The notes below the pieces were generated by a model, which was not told the origin of the DNA, ran no database searches, and saw only the letters and a list, made by a program, of their open reading frames with translations. The translations under genes and the position numbers were made by a program. Shown in pieces: positions 13,046 to 25,317 of a DNA stretch of 64,000 nucleotides; position 1 is the stretch's first letter, and each line of letters opens with the position of its first letter. Location: positions 5,551,501 to 5,615,500 of the forward strand of contig NC_091144.1 of assembly GCF_041381155.1 (NCBI RefSeq). Direction: 5' to 3'. Source of the DNA: Argopecten irradians. Lineage: Eukaryota; Mollusca; Bivalvia; Pectinida; Pectinidae.

Positions 13046-13898
13046 ATAAAGTTCAGGTATAGAATCTCTTAAAATGTTTAAAATAAAAAATAAAATCACC
13101 ATTCCAGTTTCCATCTGCATAGCAAGATTATTCTGGTTCCAATGACTCTAGATCTATTGCCAGACTAAGTGAAGTGACATATCATACTATAGAATGTCTA
13201 TTATGTGGTGTTAGAGATAGAAGAAACTCTGGTTACTCTGAGCATCAGGTGCAGATTACATGAATTTTATTTTATCTTTTTCTTCACAATTTAACTAATG
13301 TAATATAATATGTTTTTCTAGTACATAAATCCTCTGGGTATCAATTTCTGGTATTCTATAGTAAATAATGAAGAGACAGATCATTGAAGTACATGTATGT
13401 AAACCTTGAACTGAGGGGTTGATCAACTTCAAGTTTGAATACCACCTACAAATGTATACATGGTCCATGTACACAGTACTTATACATCTTACCAGTTATA
13501 CATAAAATATAACTGAAACCATATACAATTGTGTATATGCACTGTATATCTGCTACTTAATTATTTATATTTGTTGTACATTCCATTTTAGAACAAAATC
13601 TGACATGACAATAAATGTTCATGTATTGCTTGAATTTGAACAAAAACATATCAAACATATGCATGTTAACACCATTTTAGCAACTTGAATGTGCAGTAAC
13701 ACTATACATTTACATCTACATGTAAGGGTGGAAATAGATTGTGACCACAACATATGTACACTGTATATTGGTCAAATTATGTTCTAAATCTGTAGAATTT
13801 ATTTGTAAAATGACAGAGCCTTTTCATTCATGTAATAATTACTCACACAAACCCATACACACAGATGTTATGGTATTCCAATAGGCCCACAGACAAAT

Positions 13899-13924
13899 AG
13901 TGTGTGTGTGTGTGGGGGGGGGGG
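13899..13924. repeat. (GT)n followed by G-run
   Basis: A short TG dinucleotide run that changes directly into a run of about 11 G residues. Confidence 0.9.
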
Positions 13925-15432
13925 TACCTATATTTATAATATGAAACATGCTATACTTTATATACAATGAATGATATCACAGTGCAATTCATGCTTATGA
14001 ATTTTGCTCTAGAATTACAACCTGATAATGCATTTTGTATATTTTTGTAAAGAGAAATTCAAATATACTTACTCAACATAAATGTGCCTTGGAATCCTTG
14101 GTGCAGTTACACTACAGTATAATTCAGCTGTCAATGTAAGTTCATAACAACTGTTATGTAGGCTTGTATCATCAATAACGTCGATATCACTACAAAGTTT
14201 GTTTGTTGAATATCCTAATCAGAAGGTTGGTCATGTTGTTTTGGTAACGATTTAGGTAAAATGTCCACATACATTCTGCACGTGGGCCCGTGTTGTAAAT
14301 CGAAAGTGGCTGTCCCGGTCAGGAAATACCCTACTACTATAAATAGATATCGCTGTCGTCAGCATCATATAATTCTTGTTCTTAGTCAAACAATGTTTTA
14401 AAATTCATTATTCTAATGATAAATTTAATATATTTCTTGTGTAAATTTTATCTTATATTTATATCGTTTGAGAAAATCAACTCAGAATCGATGCCCATCT
14501 TCCTCGCACAGGTGCTTGTTTTGTACCGATGACGTCAACATATTAGAAATTGTACCGGACCGCGATTTCCGTCGAAACTACTAGCAGATTTGTAGAGGCA
14601 ATAGAAAACTTATTTCGGCATGTAATGAATTACAAATTTGTGTATTTTGACCAGTGGTTTCTCGGCTTTCTTGGTATGTATGGTAAATGGATATTTTGCT
14701 TATTTTGTATTAGGATTTCGTCGAAGTTTACTGTGTAGTACACATGGTACTTATTACATGTACTAATGCTACGAGAAAAAATAATGTTAGAACGAATTTC
14801 TTTCAATATAATTAGTCACACATAAAATTGACATTATCAACTACAAAATCCGTGAAATACAAGTATTATTTCTTGCTACTTGTTGCATAATTCGAGATAC
14901 AATGTCGAATCTTCGCTCCGGCGATTTCGCCGTCTGACACACGACGTCAACAATTTAAAAATGCTCGGAATTAAGTTGGCATGAAATTTTAACTCATTGA
15001 AAGAGAAAAATGACGATGCCATATGAATTTTTTCTCAGAACAAAAGTTGTCGGCTATTATCTGTAGTTTTACAGGATGTAAACAGTATCCCAATAGCTCA
15101 ACAAATAAGGGAGATATTGCGATTTTTCTAACACCGACACGAAAATGCGTAGAAATGCGTAGTTGGGAGTTAAGGGGTTAAGTGATTACAACGTCATGTC
15201 TTGAAGTAATTTTGTGGCGTAACATCGGAAGGCGGGACTAATCGACGCCAATAGTACTCCATTTGGTGTTGCGAAACCCCGGTATTTATCGTTTCTCCAT
15301 GTTTTATATGATATTTACATTGTTTCAGCGTTATTTCTGGTATATGTGTTTCGATTTAATTTACTTAATAAGAAGCCATGGAGTATGTTTCTCCTAACCA
15401 ATGAAGGAAAGATGACACTTAGGAAGCGTTAT

Positions 15433-17489
15433 ATTGGCCCTAGACATGGAAGGGGGCATATTTGTCCTAACAATTGAAGGGGTAGGCTTATTCTAACCAA
15501 GGATGGGTGGAGGTTTGTCCTAACCAAGGAAGGGTGTAGGTTTGTCCTAATCAAGGAAGGGTGTAGGTTTGTCCTAACCAAGGAAGGGTGGAGGTTTGTC
15601 CTAACCAAGGAAGGGTGAAGGTTTGTTCTAATCAAGGAAGGGTGGAGGTTTGTTCTAATCAAGGAAGGGTGGAGGTTTGTCCTAACCAAGGAAGGGTGAA
15701 GGTTTGTTCTAATCAAGGAAGGGTGGAGGTTTGTCTTAATCAAATAAGGGTGGAGGTTGGTCCTAACCAAGAAAGGGTGTAGGTTTGTTCTAATCAAGGA
15801 AGGGTGGAGGTTTGTTCTAATCAAGGAAGGGTGGAGGTTTGTCCTAATCAAGGAAGGGTGAAGGTTTGTTCTAACCAAGGAAGGGTGGAGGTTTGTCCTA
15901 ACCAAGAAAGGGTGAAGGTTTGTCCTAACCAAGAAAGGGTGTAGGTTTGTCCTAATCAAGGAAGGATGAAGGTTTGTTCTAATCAAGGAAGGGTGGAGGT
16001 TTGTCCTAATCAAATAAGGGTGGAGGTTTGTCCTAACCAAGAAAGGGTGTAGGTTTGTCCTAATCAAGGAAGGGTGAAGGTTTGTCCTAATCAAGAAAGG
16101 GTGGAGGTTTGTCCTAACCAAGAAAGGGTGAAGGTTTGTCCTAACCAAGAAAGGGTGTAGGTTTGTTCTAATCAAGGAAGGGTGGAGGTTTGTCCTAATC
16201 AAATAAGGGTGGAGGTTTGTCCTAACCAAGAAAGGGGTGTAGGTTTGTCCTAACCAAGAAAGGGTGTAGGTTTGTTCTAATCAAGGAAGGGTGGAGGTTT
16301 GTCCTAATCAAATAAGGGTGGAGGTTTGTCCTAACCAAGAAAGGGTGTAGGTTTGTCCTAATCAAGGAAGGGTGAAGGTTTGTTCTAATCAAGGAAGGGT
16401 GGAGGTTTGTCCTAATCAAATAAGGGTGGAGGTTTGTCCTAACCAAGAAAGGGTGAAGGTTTGTCCTAATCAAGGAAGGGTGAAGGTTTGTCCTAATCAA
16501 GGAAGGGTGGAGGTTTGTCCTAACCAAGGAAGGGTGAAGGTTTGTCCTAACCAAGAAAGGATGGAGGTTTGTCCTAATCAAATAAGGGTGAAGGTTTGTC
16601 CTAACCAAGAAAGGGTGAAGGTTTGTCCTAATCAAATAAGGTTGGAGGTTTGTCCTAACCAAGGAAGGGTGAAGGTTTGTTCTAATCAAGGAAGGGTGTA
16701 GGTTTGTCCTAATCAAATAAGAGTGAAGGTTTGTCCTAACCAAGGAAGGGTGAAGGTTTGTCCTAACCAAGGAAGGGTGTAGGTTTGTCCTAATCAAATA
16801 AGAGTGAAGGTTTGTCCTAATAAAATAAGAGTGAAGGTTTGTCCTAATCAAGGAAGGGTGGAGGTTTGTCCTAACCAAGGAAGGGTGAAGGTTTGTTCTA
16901 ATCAAGGAAGGGTGGAGGTTTGTCCTAATCAAATAAGGGTGGAGGTTTGTCCTAACCAAGAAAGGGTGAAGGTTTGTCCTAACCAAGGAAGGGTGAAGGT
17001 TTGTCCTAATCAAGGAAGGGTGAAGGTTTGTCCTAACCAAGAAAGGGTGAAGGTTTGTCCTAACCAAGAAAGGGTTGAGGTTTGTCCTAACCAAGGAAGG
17101 GTGGAGGTTTGTCCTAACCAAGGAAGGGTGGAGGTTTGTCCTAACCAAGGAAGGGTGGAGGTTTGTCCTAACCAAGGAAGGGTGTAGGTTTGTTCTAACC
17201 AAGGAAGGGTGTAGGTTTGTTCTAATCAAGGAAGGGTGGAGGTTTGTCCTAACCAAGGAAGGGTGTAGGTTTGTCCTAACCAAGGAAGGGTGAAGGTTTG
17301 CTCTAATCAAGGAGGGTGGAGGTTTGTACTACCCAAGGAAGGGTGTAGGTTTGTCCTAACCAAGGAAGGATGTAGGTTTGTCCTAATCAAGGAATGGTGT
17401 AGGTTTGTCCTAATCAAGGAAGGGTGTAGGTTTGTCCTTACAAATTAAGAGTTATCTTGGTCCTAGACAAGGAAGGACGAATTGTTCAG
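15433..17489. repeat. 27-bp minisatellite array, about 75 units
   Basis: The unit is gaagggtggaggtttgtcct followed by aaYcaag (27 bp). Common variants are ggtgaagg, ggtgtagg, caagaaagg and caaataagg. Degenerate edge units on both sides share 'cctagacaaggaagg' (near 15441 and 17461). Certain variant triplets recur as blocks (a ttctaatcaagg unit, then a caaataagg unit, then a ccaagaaagg unit), showing higher-order duplication. Because 27 is a multiple of three, the minus strand is open for over 600 codons as a nine-residue RTNLHPxLV repeat. A single extra G near 16235 shifts the frame between 16229 and 16222. I regard these frames as by-products of the array. Confidence 0.95.
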
Positions 17490-19740
17490 TCTAGAAAAAA
17501 AAAGATTGCATGGCATCCTTGACGTGTCCTTACTCCAAGAAGGATTATTGGTATGATGTATACGGTTTTTTGTTTATTGTATCTCCTAATTGAACTTATT
17601 TGCTGAACTTGCTTACACAATCCTAAATACACATCAGGATGCTAGATGATATAGCAGCATCATAGTTCACGGAAATATCGGGGACAAATTTGGGAGCAGT
17701 ACAATATCTTTATTTTACAATATAAAGTCTAGGAAATATTAAAAATGGCTATACCTATGCATGTTATATTGCAACATTTCGTTATATTGAAGAGTGTATG
17801 ATGAATGGCGTAGTATTAATCAGCGATCTATATTTAGGAAATAAAATACCAATTCGTAAGAATACATTTATTCATAATTTACATGTGTATATGATAACCG
17901 CATACCTTGCGAAATTTTACACCGTCATACAGCAAGGTAGGGGTCACAAAGTACAATAAAGCGCACATGACGATTTATGATGACTTGATCACATTTGGAT
18001 AACTCAGCATCAATAAATGTGACACTGACTCGATACTCTAAACTTTGTATATGGTATATGACTAGGTGTGTTGGTCCCCAGGCGATTTATGTAAAATGGG
18101 GATAAGATTTATGTCATCTCATTCATGCAAAGTTGATGCACAGTAACAAGCTAGTTTTGTACATACGTGTAATTTGCCCATCAACAGGTGTCACTGGTGT
18201 AATATAACTAGTGTTGCATGATAGAATTTACAACGAGACATGCGGTTTGATGATGGTGGCATCAAATATCTGCTTTACGGAAGAGGAATATGGCAAAATG
18301 AAGATAATTTCATGAAGTCATCTAAATCTCATTTGAACTTAATTTTTATGTTAACTTCTATATATATACTATCTGATCATAGATATTTTCTGTTGATTAG
18401 TTGTCTTTATTGTCACAAATCTGTCTCTCAGATAATGCACAAGTGCAGTATGACCTCCATTGAACACAAATCACCGAGGATCTTTATACGCTGTTGCAGT
18501 TTGACCTACGATTTGACACTGGTATCGCAAATGATTTTTTACATGACCGATTTACGAAATGAAATAATGAAAACGAAACTAAGATTTGCCTATTCTTTGA
18601 TATCGCGGAAAATGTTTGTTTTTAATTTCCAGTTACTGATATTTTTTACGTGATGACCACTCCTGTAGTCTGTGTGACCGTTAGCAAATATTAACATGCT
18701 GACAGGGGTTACTATAAATAGATTTAATGATCGCCAATGTAATCAAACTAAAATATTCATCAAGAAAACAATTCTATATCGCATTGATGATGCACGGAAC
18801 ATTATGATGACAAAGCAATCATCTCAATAAAATCTCGCCCTTCAAACGATAACATCCACACTTTACCAATAAATCAATTAAGAGTTAATTTGGTAATGAT
18901 TTACGATAAAATTGCTTCCCAAATACTTTTCGCAGCTATTATAAGCTAAGAATACTACAAACAATAGCCTTGTTTTTATCTTTTATCAGTAGCTTTATAG
19001 GAACGCATCAAACTCCTACAACGTAGACAAATAATGAATTTGTTACATTGCAAAATTTACTTTTGAGTATTTGGCGTCGTAGATCAGTTTTTAATGATAT
19101 GTATTGGCGTTTGGAATTATTTTTAATACCGGCGTCATTGGAATAAGAATAGTTTTATGTTTGTTTGAAAATACTAATTTGGCTTTTTCGTATGGTTAAA
19201 AAATATATTCATCGTTTTATTTATTTCAAAAGTCAAAAACGAAAATTCATTTGTCATTCCGGGAATCATCATCGATATCTTAGCCGAAACCAAATCATCC
19301 ATTCAATCTACTAAATCCCCTAAACATCGTAAAATCAGCATTTTCAGTCTGTTCTATAAAATATTCAAATCATTCTTGATAGAAATAATAACATCGTTTT
19401 GTGACGTACAAACACGCCCCTTCGTCCCGGACCCCATATGAATGGGATATTTTAACCACCCCAGGGGATTCTTAATAACGTACTCGCCCACGGAATCTAT
19501 ACAAACAGTAAAGAATAATTAGTAAAGCAAGTGAAAACCATTGGTGCTGTGGTGCCATTTATGTAACATATATAGGTATTACAGATAACGGAGTGTATTT
19601 TTGATACATGGCATTCTGATTTGATAACGATTTACAGGCCTAAATTGCTTCCTGTGTTGTGGGTGTATTGTGGGCTAAAATCACAAACCACATATAAGTC
19701 ACAGCCACATTTTCTAGTCCTATTAGGTCACAGTTACCAT
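17490..19740. other. No recognisable gene or repeat
   Basis: AT-rich DNA between two tandem arrays. A 137-codon plus-strand frame at 18240-18653 has no domain, signal peptide, splice context or sensible composition and is not called. Confidence 0.4.
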
Positions 19741-20291
19741 ACAAATGTAGATCACAACAAAACCTACCACACAATCTAGGTAAATTGATACTTGTCAAAC
19801 AAATGTAGATCACAACAAAACCTACCACACAATCTAGGTAAATTGACACTTGTCAAACAAATGTGTAGAAACCTCACAATCTAGGTAAAACACTTGTCAA
19901 ACAAACAAACCTACACACAATCTAGGTAAATTGATACTTGTCAAACAAATGTAGATCACAACAAAACCTACCACACAATCTAGGTAAATTGATACTTGTC
20001 AAACAAATGTAGATCACAACAAAACCTACCACACAATCTAGGTAAATTGATACTTGTCAAACAAATGTAGATCACAATGAAACCTACCACACAATCTAGA
20101 TAAATTGACACTTGTCAAACAAATGTAGATCACAATGAAACCTACCACACAATCTAGGTAAATTGATACTTGTCAAACAAATGTAGATCACAAAAACCTA
20201 CCACACAATCTAGGTAAATTGATACTTGTCAAACAAATGTAGATCACAACAAAACCTACCACACAATCTAGGTAAATTGACACTTGTCAAA
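19741..20291. repeat. 58-bp minisatellite, about 9 units
   Basis: The unit contains aaatgtagatcacaac, then aaaacctaccacacaatc, then taggtaaattgatacttgtc. Most units differ by one to three bases. One is shortened (about 19860-19920), and others lose a few bases (for example caaaaacc near 20190). Confidence 0.95.
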
Positions 20292-20311
20292 CATATCTAC
20301 GTAACTACAAG

Positions 20312-20509
20312 ACACAGCATACAAACCTAAATCACCAGTCATATAAGTACATAGGTCAGTGCGCGACCTGGCATACAAACCTAAATCACCAGTCATGTAT
20401 TATGCGGACTGTCATATTAGTACATAGGTCACTGCGCGACCTGGCATACAAACCTAAATCACCAGCATAGTCATATTAGTATATAGGTCACTGCGCGACC
20501 TGGCACTAT
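20312..20509. repeat. About 60-bp tandem repeat, three units
   Basis: Three units carry 'gcatacaaacctaaatcacc', 'agtacataggtca' and 'tgcgcgacctggca'. They directly follow the 58-bp array and share the 'aggtca' word with the next array. Confidence 0.85.
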
Positions 20510-20522
20510 AATCATGATACAT

Positions 20523-20680
20523 ACTCTATCTAGGTCACAATGACTCCCATCCACATATTCTAGGTCACAATGACTCCCATCCACATATTCTAGGTCACAA
20601 TGACTCCCATCCACAAATCTAGGTCACAATGACCCCTATCCACGAATCTAGGTTACAGTGACACCAGTCAGCTAAATCTA
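20523..20680. repeat. 29-30 bp tandem repeat, about five units
   Basis: Units of 'tctaggtcacaatgactccc' plus 'atccacatat', decaying toward 20680. This is the third member of a run of three adjacent arrays, each built around a CTAGGT or TAGGTCA word. Confidence 0.85.
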
Positions 20681-22173
20681 GGACCGTTTGTGTTGGTGGC
20701 ACTACTCAAGTTTAATGGGGCTTATATTAGATTTAGATACACATTAATTTATTTTTCAATATTTATTTTCAGGTTGGAAATTTCTTTTATGTACAGATCT
20801 TTTTATCTTTATAACCGATACATATTAAGTATGATGCTTCGATGATTAGTATAGCTGTCATCAATATTATACAAATGATCAGTTGAGCATATGACACAAA
20901 GTTTTGAGAGTGGTTTGCTAACACTTGTGTGTTTGTAAAATGTTTCCACACAGGTAAATATTGGTTTGATGCTTGAGTTTCACTTTCGTATCGACATTTA
21001 CAAATATTACTGTGTTTGACAAGCATACCAGACGATTACATGTACTTATTTTACGTCACGACGATCGCTATTTAGCTTTTCAGAAAACATTTAGCCGGAA
21101 ATGAAGTTCAATGTTAAATGTATCTTTTACTTTAATCTGCTACCTAGTTTAAATTTCAGAAAAAAAATCTAAAAGTAACTAAAATAGTTAAATATAGCGG
21201 GTTTTTTTTTCTTTGACGTAATAGTTGCTCCTTGCTTTGACTTTGGTTTGTTATAAACATAGCTACAATCTTTTATCATTGAATTAAAACTTCAATAAAT
21301 CCAATTAATTGTTGAACAAGTACCACATACGTTATGTGATGTTTGTTTATATTTACCGCGTGTATATAGGTTATGTTATGACAACCACTGACAGGGGCCT
21401 AGCTATAACATCAGCTTATTCTGTATCGTGATTCATTTTCGCGTGCGGTTTTTACCGCATTTCGCAGGCGATCAGGGAATCGCAAACATCAGTGGCTGCG
21501 AAAGTGTACCAGATATGTACGGTCTAAATTTAGCGTACATGTACATATGTATGTCGCAGGCGATAAGAGAATCACAAACATTAATGGCCACGGAAGTGTA
21601 CCTGTACAGTCTAAGTCAATTCGTGTATTGAGACAAACTAACCATATGTTCCTTTTATAGATTTATAAATTTTAATTTGTAAATTATTACTTATATTCAA
21701 TATCAATAGCCTCGTATGACACATGATAAGAAAATGATCAGGACTAGCCATATTAAAATGGGGTCAATATTGAAGTAAAATAAATCATGAAATTTCTTAA
21801 AGTCACACAATACATAACTGTCAACAAAACGTCATGTCAGATTTGACTCTGATATTGCTAGTTTTTGAAGATGTAGTTCAAATTAAGTTATATCAAAGAA
21901 TATTTAAAACGATTTACTAATAACTTTGGCACAGCAGTTGTTGAAAGTCGATACTTGTAAACATGTCTTCATTTGAAACTGGCCGCCATAGAATCGAAGT
22001 TACGATTATTTGATTTAAACATATTTTATTTGCATTGTTAGAGTACCAAAAGGATTTGGCAGAAGCTAAAAAAAACCTTATATTAATTAAGCCCGTTCCA
22101 GTTATTTTTAACGTATACAAGCAAATGGATGACCAAAGTTATATGCAAAAACTTTATTAAGATAAACTTTATT
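20681..22173. other. No recognisable gene; 91-bp imperfect duplication
   Basis: No gene seen. Two diverged copies of about 60 bp, at about 21463-21530 and 21554-21616 (offset 91 bp), share 'tcgcaggcgat.ag.gaatc' and 'gaagtgtacc'. The rest is AT-rich with no further structure. Confidence 0.5.
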
Positions 22174-22243
22174 AAGAGAGAGAGAGAGAGAGAGAGAAGA
22201 GAAGAGAGAGAGAGGGGGAGAGAGAGAGAGAAGGGGAGAGAGA
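22174..22243. repeat. (AG)n microsatellite
   Basis: About 70 bp of AG repeats interrupted by AAG and GGGG. A purine-only plus strand. Confidence 0.95.
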
Positions 22244-25200
22244 TTATCAGTATTTTGATATAAAATATACAAGCATATACTATAATGATAATTATTAAAA
22301 TACTAGAGTAATGGGTCTTTTCCAGCTCATGTGACAATCACATCAAAGTTACAAATATTACCGAACGGAGTCGGAAAATTCATAACCCGTACCCGGAAGA
22401 CTTAGGTCAGACGTTACGTATTAAAAAATTAACCCATTTATTTCTTTGACCTATAATTTGAATATAAAACAGCTAATCTAGACTTACAATCAATGGGAAG
22501 ATTTCAAAGGTCCGCGTTTTAATTGGTTGTCACTTGCAGTAAAGATATCGACAGCCTCAATATATATAACACTATATATCGTCGGATATGTTTATAACAT
22601 TAGTTTAGAATTATACTCTTAGTTAAAACTCAGACCACTTTAAAAAATTGAAAAATAGATTCGTATGAAAAAATAAGATAGAAGCATGGAATTTATGTAG
22701 GTTCATCTCAACATGATATGTTGCGTCTGTCAGCCCAACTGTATTTCTTTTAAATCACTTCTTTCGAAACAAAATGGCGTTAATTTCATCATCACTGACT
22801 AGTCTAGAATGACTACCTTGTAATGTGGGAACTGGCTTTCATGTTTAAGAGTTTAAAAATTAGTTTGTGTTAAGAAACATTTGTGGCTGACCTATTATTC
22901 AAATAATCCGTGGCTTTACAGCACCAAAGAAAACAAGGTCAGCTTATGTATAACGAATATTTCCTGTAATACAGATCAATATATCGTATATTCTTCATCC
23001 TATTTTTATTGTAAGAAGTGGATCAGACAGTGTAAATAATACATACATTTGACCATATGTATTAGACTGCGTGGAAGCAGCAAGTTCTTTGAATTAATAC
23101 TTGTCATAGTGATGTCTTTAACAACATTTTGAAAATTAAAGCACCGCCGAGGAACAGTGGACAAACGTATGCACGCGTCTAGCATTAAATTTATTTTATT
23201 TGATAAAAAGACATTTCTTTATAACGTCTAGGCAAGCAATACAGATCCCCTAGACCTCCTGTTATTCAACAACTTAATGTTCTGATCACGTGATATGAAT
23301 GTATTCTGGGATAGGTGATAACATCCTTGTTCAGAAGGATATGTACTGTCGCAATTTTTAAACAAATTAAGACAAAGACGTCATAGTCGTCTGCGCTCCT
23401 GCATTAACCATAATGTCTACATTTAGTAGTAGTGGATTGATTTCAGTCAAATTGTATAAAAGATTAACGACTTTATCATTAAATGATATATAGTTATATG
23501 TAGAGTGATGTGGTGGCATTAAAGAACCCGAACACACATTTAGCCGTCATTGCGTAATACAGAGTTAACTCCCCTGCGGAAAGGTGTCTATTATGACGAC
23601 ATTATTTTTCTACAATAATTGACGTTACCCTCGCAAACATATTACGTCAGAAATAATTCCAATACGCAGGGGCAGATAACGCTTTATATGCAAAGACGGA
23701 ATACATTTTACTTATAAAAGTAGAAAAGTACGAGGAGCATCGAATTTCCTAAAACCGACCTATTTCCGCGGTGACCTATTTTTACGTTATCGTGTTTAAC
23801 CACTGTTTCGAGGTGATTTCATTTTGCGATTCAGATTGTGTCTATGTGGTTTCATTTTACTGGTAGATTTCTACTTTTGAAATTTACCCTCCGATTCATC
23901 TTAAAGATCACTTATTTCATGTGAAAACTGGATAACAGTGTTACTCTTTGTGACTAAAGAACTTGTAAAACATTTAAAATTGATCAGTTACCAGTTTCAT
24001 TAAGTGATCTTTATATCCCTCACTCTCACGATATATTATACTTCAGAAACATATCATTTAGGAGCTTTGTTTCTATGAGCCTCAGTGCTATGAAGTTTTA
24101 TAAAGAGTATATGAATCTGTTATCTGATATTGTTGACATGCCATAATATAAACCAACCATCTTGCTGAACTTGACAGCTGTGTATTTATAAGCGAAAGTA
24201 TCTATGTATACAGACTTACAATTACGATTTTTCTTAACAAAAGTCATTAGAAGATGTATTATGCAATTTTCGGTTAATCTAAGTGTTTAAAGGAGTAATG
24301 ATTAAAACATTTCAAAATATAATCTGATTCATGAAACAATGCTTGGCTTACTGCATGGAGTTGTGAAATGTATGCATTCTCATTATTTTAACATTTAGAA
24401 AGCGTTGGAAAGCACTGGAGTTAGGTTATTTAAAATTGACCACCAAATTAATATTTATTTCGAAATATCTCATAATATTGCAAATATTTTAAAGAAATAT
24501 CGAACGACAAGGAAAAAATTCTAAATCTGGAAATTCACAAAGTGCAAACCAGGAAGAGGCGAAGCATTAAGATTATGTATATAGATGATATATCTGTCAT
24601 CTGTCACTTACTTAGTGACAGGTCGCGTGATGTCATTCTGTACGTGCTTAGATCATTGTTGTTTTAACTTAGTTACTAATGTAAAAATACCAGTGGAAAT
24701 TTGATCTGATTCACGTATAAGCTGGTACACATAGTCCTGCATCGTCAGTCAACAAGCATGCATTACCAGAGCTATTTACTGGGTCATAAAGACTACCTTT
24801 GCAGAATACTAACGGATGCCGTGATGCTATGATAAGAAATTGAATTCGTCACAACTTCTTTTAATATTACACAAGCACAACTATCATATTTACGTTTTCT
24901 TTTATTGTACATGTCTCCATCGATTAAATTTTTTGTTAAACAAAAACTAACTAATTGAGTTTAATAATGTTCTAGTCGCTTACTTTCATTTTCTTAAAAT
25001 CATTCCATCGTTTTGCCATATGCCACATTGAATGATTGATAGACGCTTGCATTTCTGTGTGTTTCAATAATTACTTATTTCTTTGATAGAAACACGAATA
25101 AATAACAACGAGTAAAAACACCTTTATAAAAAAATCAAAACACATTTTGAATATATTTAAATGTACTGTAGAGTGGATTAAAGTAAAGTGTAAAATGGAA

Positions 25201-25317
25201 TAAAGTAGAGTGCGATGTGGATATTTTTGTGTATTTCACTTTCGATATCCGTGAATGTTTTCACGTGCATGCATATCAACAAGTGGAAATCTTGTCATTA
25301 CCAATTTAATCAAAGAT
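22244..25317. other. No recognisable gene or repeat
   Basis: About 3 kb of AT-rich sequence with stop-dense frames on both strands. No repeat unit or coding signal seen. Confidence 0.4.

Larger units (their letters stand above)
11300..15181. mobile_element. TTAA-flanked element with 19-bp terminal inverted repeats (piggyBac-like ends)
   Basis: The left end TTAACCCCTTAACTCCCAA (11300-11318) is a perfect inverted copy of 15163-15181. Outer TTAA tetranucleotides followed by CCC match the piggyBac convention of TTAA targets and C-rich ends. The 3.9 kb interior has no transposase-like open frame. It contains three RFX-type motifs (11480, 11658, 11853), a minisatellite at 12620-13045 and a GT/G run at 13899. 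It could be one long non-autonomous element or a smaller element expanded by internal repeats; two unrelated insertions sharing ends are less likely. Confidence 0.55.

Noticed and set aside
14550..14738. Transposase remnant inside the TTAA element
   Set aside because: The 62-codon frame has no DDE-type motif or similarity I can recognise.
15429..17310. Long minus-strand open frames (362 and 266 codons) in the 27-bp array
   Set aside because: Period is a multiple of three, there is no proper start, signal peptide or splice context, and the frame follows the repeat exactly.
18240..18653. 137-codon plus-strand open frame
   Set aside because: No domain, no splice context, composition like surrounding AT-rich DNA.
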